Assembly (NCBI GenBank): GCA_000727475.1
Contig: KL647307.1
Span: forward strand, 1,746,005 to 1,810,004
Source: Sarcocystis neurona
Lineage: Eukaryota > Apicomplexa > Conoidasida > Eucoccidiorida > Sarcocystidae
DNA length: 64,000 nucleotides
Reading direction: 5' to 3'
The number at the start of each line of letters is the position of its first letter. The first letter of the stretch is position 1. Below are positions 47,401-59,400 of the stretch, piece by piece. Under the pieces are notes generated by a model. The model was not told the origin of the DNA, ran no database searches, and saw only the letters and a list, made by a program, of their open reading frames with translations. Both the position numbers and the translations under genes were made by a program.

Positions 47401-50400
47401 GGTATACATATCTTTCCTCTCTCTTTCTTCCGCGGTATATCTGCTTTTCCAGCGACTTCTCTCTCCACCTGTCTGTACACCTATTTGCATCAATCTGTCT
47501 ATCTCTCTATGTACATGTATACGGATTTGTGTCTGCCTGTCTATCTGTCTATCTCCCTGTGTACATAGGTATATATATGCATACACATACATATTTGTCT
47601 CTTCCTCCCATATGTCTGTCCTCGTATTTTTCTCTATCTGTGTATATATATATATATATCTGTATGTGTTGACTGTTGTGAAGCGGCTGCAGCAGGCGCC
47701 GCTGAGCAAGACGGCTAGGAGCGGCGACAGAAGCAGCAGCGCCTCAGTCGATTCTTGCAGCTTGCTTTCGTCGTATACACACATTTTCCCCTTTCTGTTG
47801 TTTTCTTCCTCTTTGTGTGCATTTCCGCCGTTTCTCCACTTTTTTGCCTCCTCCTTCCCGCTTTCTTCCTTCTTCGTTTCGTTTCCCTCCCTCTCTCTGT
47901 CGCTCCCTCGCGCTCTCCAACGTGTCTGTACCTCTCTTTGAGTTCCACCTCGAAGAGTTTTAGACAGCGGTCGTGTGCTGCAGCGCGACAGGCCCGAGAA
48001 GAAAGTCTTTCTCTGTTCAACTGCCTTGTGCAGTCGTTTTCGATGTGCGCGACGCTCCACGCCTCTCCATCTCCTTCTCGTTCATCTTCCCTCTGCTGCG
48101 ACAGCTACAGCACTGCTCTCCTGCCACAGCTCTGATCTGCTGCTGCTGCTGCTGTACTGTCTACCACTGCTGCATTGCTCTGCTACTGCTGGATCGGTCT
48201 GCTGCCGCTGCTGTACGTGTGTGCTGCCTTATGCGGGTGTAGCTGTGTAGTACTGCTGTTGCTTTTCGTAGAGCAGTGGGGCAGCAGGCGCTCGTGTTCA
48301 TCTGATCCTGCTGCGGCTGTCGGAGTGTACCGTCTCCTCTACGTCATTGAATACTTGGCGCTGCTCTTGCTGCAGGGAGTCGCTGTGCGGACGAGCTGCT
48401 GCGTCCCGCTGCAGCAGCTGCTGCTGCTGTCAAGCCTGGTTCTCTGTTACAGCGTTTGCTCGTAGCCGTGCTGCCTCATTTTCTCTCTCTGTCTCTCTCT
48501 CTCGCGACCAGCACCCTGCTATTGAAGCTGATTAATATGGAAGTCCTCGATTCTTCCCCGTTGACATAAGAGGCCAGCGGTACATCCTCTGTTTTCGCTG
48601 TTTAAATCCTGTGCCTTCCGCCTTCTGGGCGCATGCAGCAGCCGCCATTTCTGCTCATTCGCTGCAGCGTCGCGCCTTGTCGATGTACTGCTGCTTACTA
48701 TCTCTATCGCAGACCTGCTAGCCTGCTGACATTCCTTCTCGAGGACTGAAACAACCACCAGGACGGTTGTTGCCCCCTTTCGTCTCCTGCTGCTGCCGTT
48801 CGCTGCTGCTGCGGGTTCAACTTTTTGATGCTGCAGTGCTGCTTCGTGTCTTCGCTCCTGCCGCTGCTGTCACTGGTGGCTGCCATAGGTTCCTGTTTGC
48901 CGCTGCTGCCTCCCCCCTTTGCCGCTGCTGCTGCTGCTGCCCTACCTCCGGAACTCTCTGCAGGGGTGCGGCCGCCAGCGCTGCTCGTGTATGCGCTACT
49001 TCGACCCGTGCCGCTGCTGCTGCTGCTCGTCTTTCTCCTGTTGATGCCAGCTTTGTTGCTGCTGCACTTCTTCTGTGCGCGAGTGTTTCTGCAGTCTTTT
49101 CGCACCGTCGAAGCGTTGAAGGAACGCCTGAAGGACATGAGCGACCTTGTTACTTTCAAGTTTGATATAGGTGCCGTCTACTCTCTTCCTGTCTCCGAGA
49201 AGGACTGTTTTCCTACTGGATTCAAAGCAGGACAGAAGGTCAGTTTTTATTCTGCGACCATGACTCTGCTGCTGCTCCTGCTCTCTCCTCTTTTCGTTTC
49301 TCTGCTGTCTTCTCTATCAACGCGCTCTTTCTCCGGCAAGCAAACGTGTGCTTTGCAGGTCCTCCTCCTCGCAGTGTCCCCTCCCCTTACCCCCCTCTTC
49401 CCCCCCTGTGTCTCTGCGTTCTCACTTCACACCTCCACGGAGAAAAAGTGTAACTTTTCCCCCCCCGTCCCTGCTGCAGCAGCAGCCGCGCACCACCCTG
49501 CATGGATACGCTTGTGTGTGTGTGGACGCACATACGAGAAGTATTCGTCCTGAACTCTCTGCATGCCCGAGCGCGTGTCGCTGTGTGAAAGGATATGGAA
49601 ACGGGCAGATAGAAAGTAACAGAGGAAAAACGAACAGGCAGATAGAGAGACGCACTGGGCTAACAGAGAGGAGGAGACGAGACGCTGCTTTTTGTCGGGA
49701 AAGAGAGGGAGACAGCAACGGAATGCAGGCCAGAGAGACAGCTGTGATGTACAGACACTTCAAAAGGGGGATGGAGTAGCGATAAATATCTGATGGACGT
49801 CGATCCTCTGTACCTGCAGACATCTAGACACGCATGTCTATGTGTGTGTGTCTGTGTGTGTGTGCGTGTCTATATCTCCTTCTGTGGGCTTGTGAGTGTC
49901 TGTTCATACATTTCTGTAGCCAACACAAAATTTTTTGATCAGCCGCATGTGCTGGACTCTCGATTCGACGCTGCCTCCGTGCACCTGCAGCCCCGCCCTG
50001 TTTGCGTAGGAGGAGTATTCTCCTCTTCATTTTCTCTTTCTTCTATGGCAGGATATGGACGCTGTCTTGGGCGAGTAAGTCTGTGTAGGCAGTCTGCCCA
50101 CACCCGTAGGCTCTTTGCGTCGTTAAGCTGCATAAAAGTTTTTCCCAGCACAAAGGCTTCAACAAACAACCTTTTCCCCAGGCAGACACACAGACTCATA
50201 CATACGTACATCTACATATATGTATATATATATATATGTATATAGATATACAAACGTGTGTGCACACACACACACACATATGTGTATGCATACGTTAACA
50301 CGTGCATATCTACATATATACACACACACGTGTGCCCACCCGTTGATACACACATATATGCATACACACATGCGCTCATATACGTCCATATATACATGTC

Positions 50401-53400
50401 AATACACACATCTATATATATACATATATCGATACGTACGTACATATATACACATACATGGATCTTTCGATCCACACACACGTACACGTATACGTACGTA
50501 TACCGGTACATACATACAGCCCTCCATACATACACAAATATACATACACATATATATGCATATACATATATATATGTATATATATATGTATATACAAACG
50601 TATCCCAGTGCACATATATATATATATATATGCATCTGCCCACTTATCCATGGATACGTAATATATCGGTACATACATACAGACATTCATACACACATAC
50701 ACACATATACATACATAAGTATATACATGTATATATATGTGCGTATACGTACATACATACATACATACACGCATACATACATACACGTATCCGTCCATCC
50801 ATCCATGCATATGTCCATACATACATAGGTATATCCATACACACATACATACGTGCACGTACATACGTCCGCACACATATACAGACATGTGCCCATACAC
50901 ACATACATACATATATATCCATACACGTATACATACATATATCTCTATATACACATATACATACATATATATTTATACACATATACCTACATATATATCC
51001 GTACACATATGTACACATATTCTCATACGCATATACATACGTATCTCCATACACATATACGTACCTGTCTCCAAACAAATATTCGCACAAGTCCATACAT
51101 AAATTCATATGTCCATACACCCCTACTACATACGTATGGCCATATACATAGGTACATACATATGTCCATACATGTATACATATGTCCACATATATGTATA
51201 TGCATGTGTCCACACACCTCTATACTATACACGTATGTCTATATACCTCTATACATCCATATGTCGATATACACATATCTTCGTACTTGTAGATATATGT
51301 ATGCACATTCATACGTACATACGTGCATGCATTTATACATATATGTGTAGCTAGCTACATATGTCCACACAGACAAATACGTACGTATATCCATACACAT
51401 ATATACATACGTACATTCATCTGAACATATGTCCATACATTATAGATATGTCCACACATATACACGTACATATGTGCACACTTATATACATCCATTTGTC
51501 CATCTATACACCTGTCCATCTACACATATACGTACGTATGTCCCTTTTCCCCTATATATATATATCCATAGACGTGTACACGTACGTATGTCGATATACA
51601 TATATACATCAGCAGAAGCAGGTCGATCGCTTTTTTGTTGAAGAGTTGTCTGTGGAGGAGACAGCGGGGCCGGTGTAGAGACACCTTGGAGGTACGAGGA
51701 AAAGCGAAGGGAAGTCTCTTATATAGGCACAACTGCAGACCCGCTTTTCTCGTACAGAAGAGAAGAATACGGATGGAAGCCCTCCTTCCAGAAGTTCCCC
51801 TGGCAAGTGAGGAACTCCAAAGTTTGCAGAAGATATACCGTTGTCTTCCTCGCACTCTCGCGCGCGCGACACCCGCCTTTCTTCGGTTGACAACCTCTGC
51901 AGCCACGTGCTGCTGCCTCTTCTGCTCTCTTCTTCTCGCTGCTGTTCCTGCTGCAGGAACTCGTCTTCGACATCGACATGAACGACTACGACGATATACG
52001 CACCTGCTGCAAGGACAAGCAAGTCTGCAAGAAATGCTGGTGCGTAGCACGTGTGTCTCTTCGCTCCGGATTAATTCTCTTGATCACCTCGAAGCCTTCG
52101 TCTCGACCGCGTTTCTCCCTTCTTCGTGCCCTCTGTGTGTATGTGGCGCTCCTCTCTTCTCCTCCACTGCCTCTCTTCTCTCTGCGTGTTTCTGTCTTCT
52201 GCTGAGGGACCGGCTTTTTTTCTGCGTCTTCGCGAGCCGCACGCGCAACCTGCCAGTTTTCTCTGCCCTCCACAGGCTCCTCTCCTCTTCCTGCTACTCC
52301 TCTTCTGCTGTCCTTCTCGCTCTTCAGTTTTGGGTCTTCCTTTGCTTCTTCCGCTCTTTCTGTGGCGCATCGCCCTTTCTCCTTTTCTCCACGCTGTTTG
52401 TGCTGCCCTTCCTCATTGCAGCCTCCTCCTGTCCTCCTCCTGTCTTCTCTTCTTCTGTCTATTCTCTTCTTCTTCTTCTTCGTGGTCTTCGTCTCTCGTT
52501 CGACTTCTCCTTCTCTTTTTCGTCTTCTTCTCGTCTTTTTTGTCCTCTTCCGTCTCGTTTTCTTCTCTTCTTCTTCTTCCGCCTTCTCCTCCTCCTCCTC
52601 GCCCCCCGGTTCTCTTCTGCTGTTCCTCTTCCTTCTCTTCTTCTTCTTCTGTTGCTTCCTTCTCCGCTGCTTCTTCTTTTCCTCACCCCCACGGTCTTCT
52701 TGTATTTCTGCCTCTTTTCTCCTTCGTGTACTTCGCTGACCTCCGCTAGTTCGATCTGCTGCAGAGCCTTGCACGAAGGCTCGTCAGCAACAGAGGGGCG
52801 AACTCGTATGCAGGTTCGTCGCCGAAAAGCTCGAGGAAAGACGTCGCAAAAATGTCCACGTTGAAGGCGAGGGAGCTCACATGCAGACGGCACTTCCGCC
52901 CCACGGAAAGATAGAGAACGAAGAAGGCAGAAATAGAGAGGATAAAGGGAGAAAAAAGGAAAGCAACACAGCAAGAGAGGGGGAGAGGGACAAAGCGAAG
53001 AAAAGAAGGAAAAGGAGACACAAACAGAGAAAGAGAGAAAGACAAAAAAGGAGGGGGAGAAAACGCTTGTAGCGGAGATCGAGGAGGAGGTCGGACGCCG
53101 CTCTGACTGAAGAAAGGAGAAGGACAGAAGGAGAGCAAAAAACTCGAAAGGCAGGGGAGAAAGGGAAGGGAAACGGTAGGAAGAGAATTGGGAGATAAAG
53201 GCGGATACACGGAGAGGGGGAAAAGAGAAAGTACAGAGAAAGAAGTTGAGGAGAAATAAGAGAATGAATTAGAGGGGACCGAAGAGAGGAAATGAGAAAA
53301 AAAGTAGGGATCACAAAGGAGGGCGAAACAAGTAAACGAGCAAGAAGAAAAGGACGGAGAAAAGTAGCGGAGAGAAAAGAGAAAGTTTGTGGTATTTGCT

Positions 53401-56400
53401 CGTCGTGTTGGGCGCTGTGAACTGCATGCAGGCGCTTCTTAGAGTTGGCGATGGTGCTGCTCGACACGGCGCTGCGGGAGGACTTTGGCTTCGCGAATCT
53501 GCTGTGGGTTTTCTCTGGAAGACGCGGGGTGCACTGCTGGGTAAGCCACGCGCAGAGCAGCAGCGACAGCAAAGAACGAGAAAGGCCGGGGGTGGGCAGG
53601 AAGCGACGAGGATCGGAGGACCGGACCTCTGCAGAAGCAACGCCGGAAGCGAAGGAAAAGAAAAGAAGAGCCGAAGAAAGCCGAAGAGAGACAGCAGAAG
53701 GCGAACCAGAAAAAGAGAAAGGGAAGAACATATGTGCGTCTTTCTTCTTTGTGCGGGGGCAGCACTTCGAAGGATAGAAGCCTGTCTCCGGTGACCCGCT
53801 TGTGGGGCTGGTGTACGTACACCGCAGGTCAAGAGACACAGACAGACACAGGAAAGCAGTTGAGCTATCGCCGCCATTATTGCCGATAAAACTGCCTTGC
53901 AGCATTTCTTAAAAGAGATATATCTGTCGGCCGGACTGCTCCTTGGGAAGTTTCTTCTTTTGTTAAGCCGAACGCTTTTCGCATGTCTCCCCCGCTCTCC
54001 TCGCCACACTTCTACCCGCAGCAGCAGTCAACGACACACTCCCCGCGCAGCACGCATGCAGAAAGCTCCCGCGTTTGCTTCCCTTCTCTCCCCTCCCTTA
54101 CCGCCTCTTCTGAGGAAGACGCGCCACGCTGAAAGTTGTCCTTTCCGTTTCTCCACTGCCGTCTCCGGCCATGAGACGCATGCAAGAGGAAGGCGTACAC
54201 GGCTGGACGCAGGTCCCCGACGCATTTCTCGACGACGAAATATATGCGGCCGGACGGGTCGCTGACGTGGGACACTCCCCGCAGATGCATTTTCACAGAG
54301 ATAGAGACTCCCAAGGATGGCAGCGGGGGGCCAGCCGGTCAGCGCAGACCTGTCCATCTGCATGCGTCAGAAGCAGTGCTTTGCTTCGTGAAGTTCGCGA
54401 ACCGGAGCCTCTGCATACGTCTTCATAGGTGTACATGTGCGTATATGTGTGTGTATGCTAGTCTGTATGCATATGTGTGTGCTTGTATATGTATATATGT
54501 ATATGGGTATGTGTGTGTACGTGTGTACGTATACGTCTGCACACGCTTGTATGTGGCTGTATGTATATGTATGTATATGTGCGTATATGTACGTATATGT
54601 ATGTGTATATGTATATATGGGTATGTATGTATTTATATGTCTGTATATATGTATTTGAATGTATGTGTGCGTATGTGGATGTATATGTAGGACGTGGGTA
54701 TTTATACGTACACACACACACACACATACGTCCATACATATATGTGGATATGTATCTCTATGCGTGTATGTGTGGACGCATGCGTGTATATACATCTGCA
54801 TATCTATAATCTTGTATATTAGTGCACATACATGTACATATATCTATTTATAGATACGACGTGTATGTGTATATGTATGTGGATTGATCAGTATATATAC
54901 ATATATATATATATATATGGTGTACATATATATATGTGGATGTCTGCCTGTATTGATCCGTACACGCAGACATATATACAGATCTATTTGGGTATCTACG
55001 CATATATATATATATATATTCGATATGTATATTTCTGTCTGTATGTATATATGTGTATATCTACAGTCTTGTATATAAATATCCATACATGTGCGCATAT
55101 GAAGTTTTATCGATTTTCTGTGTGTATGCATGTATGCATGTATGTATGTATACGTGTATGTGTGTGTGTCACATGTATATATATAGGGAGCACGCGTGTC
55201 TATACCTCTGCCGTCGACGGGGAAGGGAGGGACTTTGAGGAGAAGAAGAAATTGCAGAAGGAAATATTGAGCTTCCTCGCAGATAGCGCTGTCTGGGCCC
55301 CATGCGACAGCAGGCGTAGCAGCAGCAGGGGGAGCTGCTGCTGCAGAAGGCAGTTCGTTCTCTCTTCCTCTCCGTTTCTTAGAGACGGGGAAGAGAAGTC
55401 GCTGCCCGTTGCAGGCCCCCCTACACTGCGCAACATGAGGAGAACAGAAAAGATGCAGGAAAGGAGAGCCGATTTCCTGCCGCAGTGCTCCGGCGAGGGA
55501 ACGAAAACCCCCGGCAGCTGGTGGCTGTCTTCTTCGTTTTGCTGTTCCTTCTCGGTTGCCTCCTCCTCTCTGCTTCTTGTTTTCCTTCTTCTACATGTTC
55601 TTCTTCTTCTACTACGTTTTCTTGTCCCTCTACGTTCTGTTCTTCTCCTCCTTCTTCTTCGTCTTCTTCTTCTTCTTCGTCATCTTAATCTTCTTCGTCA
55701 TCTTCATCTTCGTCTTCTCCTCCTTCTTCTTATTCGTCTTCTTTGTCTTCTTCTTCGTCTTCCTCTTCTTATTCTTCGTCTTCATCTTCATCTTCATCTT
55801 CTTCTTCTTCATCTTCTTCGTTTTCTTCTTCATCTTCTCTTTCGCGCTTTCTTCTCCTCCTCCTTCTCGTCCTCCCTTTTTCTGGCAGTTCTCTGCCGTG
55901 CACCCTCTCTGCATGCGGGTGGTTCTCCGTCTTCCCTTCGTCGCTTTTTTATTTTTTTCTGCGTCTTCTTCTTCTTCTTCCTCTTCTTCTTCGTGTCCTC
56001 CTCGTCTTTCTCTGTCTGACGATTCGCTTGCGTCCTCACAGCACGTGATTCGTTAGCTTCCATCCTTCCGGTCCTTTTCTTGCTTTTCCTCTTCTTCGTC
56101 TTCATCTTCTTCGCCTTCTCCATCTTCGTCTTCATCTTCTTCTTCATCTCCTTCTCCTTCTTCTTCTACGTGTTCTTCTTCGTTTTCACCTTCTTCACCT
56201 TTTCTTCTTCTTCTTCTTCATCTTCTTCGTTTTCTTCGTCATCGTCTTCATCTTCATGTTCACCTTCATCTTCTTCTTCATCTTCTTCGTCTTCTCCTCC
56301 CTCTTCCCCTTCTTCTTCGTCCTCTTCTTCATCTTATTCCTCGTCTTCATCTTCATCTTCTTCTTTGTCTTCATCTTCATCTTCTTCTTTGTCTTCTTCT

Positions 56401-59400
56401 TCTATTGTCGTGTTTTCTTCTCCTACGTTCTGTCCTTCTCATCCTCCCTCTTCTTCGTCTTCTTCTTCGTCATCTTCATCTTCGTCTTCTTCGTCTTCAT
56501 CATCTTCGTCATCTTCTCGTTTTTCTTCGTCTTCTCTTCTCTCCGTTCATTTCCTTCTCTCGCTTTGTTTCCCTCTTCTCTTCCGTCATTTTCGTTCTCA
56601 CCTGTTCGCTGCCTTCTGCGTCTCCCGCTGCCCGTCTTCCTTCGGTTGTCTTCCTTCGGTTATCATCTTCCTTCGGGTATCTTATCTTCCTTCAGTTATC
56701 TTCCTTCGGTTATCTTCCTTCGGTTGTCTTCCTTCGGTTATCTTCCTTTGATTATCATCTTCCTTCGGTTATCTTATCTTCCTTCGGTTGTCTTCCTTCT
56801 TCGATTATCTTCCTTCTTCGGTTATCTTCCTTCTTCGGTTATCCTCCTTCTTCGGTTGTCTTCCTTCGATTTCCCTTCTTCTGCTGTCCACCTCTTCGGG
56901 GATGCTCTCTGTTTGTGGTGTCGTGGCGCTGCCTGTCTTCAGGTCTGCGATTCTGCTGCCCGGCTGCTGCCGTCTGAAGCCCGCGCGCATCTTTGCGAGT
57001 ACCTCAATCTGTGCACCGTACGACCGACTTTTCTCTCGACAATTTCCCCCATTTCCCCTCCTCACTCTCTGTCTCTTTCTCTTCTCTCTCCTGGACACAC
57101 ACACACGTATACGTGTGAATAAATATATAGACGTCAACCAGCAGCCCCACGCATTCTATGAAGAGACAAGAGCGCAAAAATTCGCTTTACCTTCTTCTCT
57201 GCATCTGCAGCTCCACGTCCACATCCGTACAGGTCGGACATTTCTACATATATATATGTGGATGTATATGTTTGTGCGTGTATATACATATATATGTTTG
57301 TACGTGCATATGTATGTGTATGTGGTTACTTGGATGTATATGTGTGTGTGTATATGTCTATACACATGTGTCTATATATCCATCTGTATACGTGCGCAAT
57401 CACGCATATATGCGCCTCTAGTAACACTTGAGAATTGTTGTGCATGCATGTGGACACCACGTCTGTGCGGGTGTGGTGGCACCGTGGCGTGGCTTCTCTA
57501 TAGACTTACATACAAACCTCCTGCCGCATATATGTATGTATGTAGGAACATATATATATATATATGACGTGTGTGTGTAGAGGAGCGATCGGCCTGAAAA
57601 AGTTGATGCGCTGCCTTCTTCTCTACATTCCAAGCCCCGCTTCCCCACGTTGGTACGACGAATAGTTGTCCCAGTGTATATCTGTGTATGTATATATTCA
57701 TACATACATGTGTATATGTATATGTGTGTATTTGTATGTACGTATATATGTATATGTATGGTATGCCTGGATATGTGTGTGTATGTGTGTGTGTAAATAT
57801 ATGTGTATACACAGATATGGGTATGTATAGATATCTACGGGCAACCAGGGAGATATGTATGCTCGCCTGTGTTAACACGTGTGAATTTGTGTACGCGTAT
57901 GTACGGCACGTCTGTGCGTATTCGGCTTCGCGTGGTCGTTTTCGTGGCCCCTGCGGACGTTGCAGCAGCGCAGCAGTGATGCTGCGTTGCGCAGATACTT
58001 CTGAGGCTCTTCTTCCTTTTCTTCTCTTCTTTCAAATTCTCCATGCGTCTGTGTGTCTTCGTTGAACGTCTCTCTACGCATGTCCTGAAGAGTGTGAGTC
58101 GACTCTATTTTTGTGCATATGCACAGTTCCCACCATGCGCATCTCTATGTGTGGATCTCTCCCAGTCCTATGCATGAATGTATATATATACGTGTATATA
58201 TATATGTGTATGTCTGCGTGTGGGTGGCGCGGGTTGTAGTATTGCGTACTCATTTGCAGAAGCTCCTGGGAAGGACTTATGCAAGCACTTACATATATAT
58301 ATATATATCAATCTATATGAATATACGCATATATATGTGGATATGTATACATACACACACACACACACACACGTCCACAGACGTGGAAGTGTATGTGCCT
58401 GTGTATAACTATCAGCCTGTATATCTGTGTGTATCTCTCTATATGTATACACACACACATATACATACATAGAGGTACGCGTATAATCGCGTACAGAGAC
58501 AGTAGGTCACACGTGTACAGCTCCCCGCCTGTAGACACCCACACATAGATTTACTTTCATACACACGTTCATTTCTACGTGTATGTCTTCACATATACAT
58601 CTCTTAGTATACGTGTCTTCAACACAGACGTGTGTACACATGCGTGTGCGCCTGTGTTTGTCTACATATATGTGTCAACACATATATGTGTGCATCCCTC
58701 CGTATACAGTCATAGGTGCACGTGCCTCCATATACGAGCCTACGTATATGTGTCTACATGCGCGTGTATACGTATCCGCCTGTGTCTACATATCTCTCTC
58801 TCCGTAGCCCTCCATATGCAGCCCTACGTCTCTACACGTGCGTGTGTCTACTTCCAATACGCTTTGCAGGTCCATATCGGCGTCCACGTGTCTACACATA
58901 CGCGTTTATATGGGGAGCTCTCTTTGTGCATCCCCCCGTATGCGGCTCTACGTACACGTGTCTACATATGATGCCTCTACACACGTGGGTGTCTACCTAC
59001 ACATCGTTACATCCCGGCGCACACGTGTCTACACATACGTGTCCACACGCACGCCTTTATCTGTGCATGTCTACGTAAACACCCCTCCACATGCAGCTCG
59101 ACGTATACGTGCCTGCATACACGTGTCTACACAGGTACACCTGCGTCCCTATGTATTCCTACTAATACGGCCCCACATATGCGCCTTCACATACGACCAC
59201 ACATACATCCTCTCTATATATCTGTGCGTACATAACTACGCAGTCTTCCTCTTCCCCTGTACACATACATGCCAACACGTGTATGACTCTCCGTCTCCGT
59301 GTCTCCGTCTCCGTGTCTCCGTCTCCGTGTGTCTGTCTCTGTGTACCGCTGTGTCTCCACCTGTAGACACGTGTGTCTGTCATGGCGCAGAGTCTGCACG

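Noticed and set aside
51635..52864. 409-codon plus frame over primase exon 4
   Set aside because: It is out of frame with the LVFDIDMND exon and made mainly of TTC/CTT repeats.
54832..56019. 395-codon plus frame
   Set aside because: It joins TATG repeats, a short unique stretch and the CTT tract; composition follows the repeats, and it lies inside primase intron 5.
57580..57660. Island reading [17 protein letters not shown] as primase exon 7
   Set aside because: It resembles the expected sequence loosely, but its boundaries give phase 0 out, whereas exon 8 needs phase 2. The 59,533-59,609 segment fits both phases.
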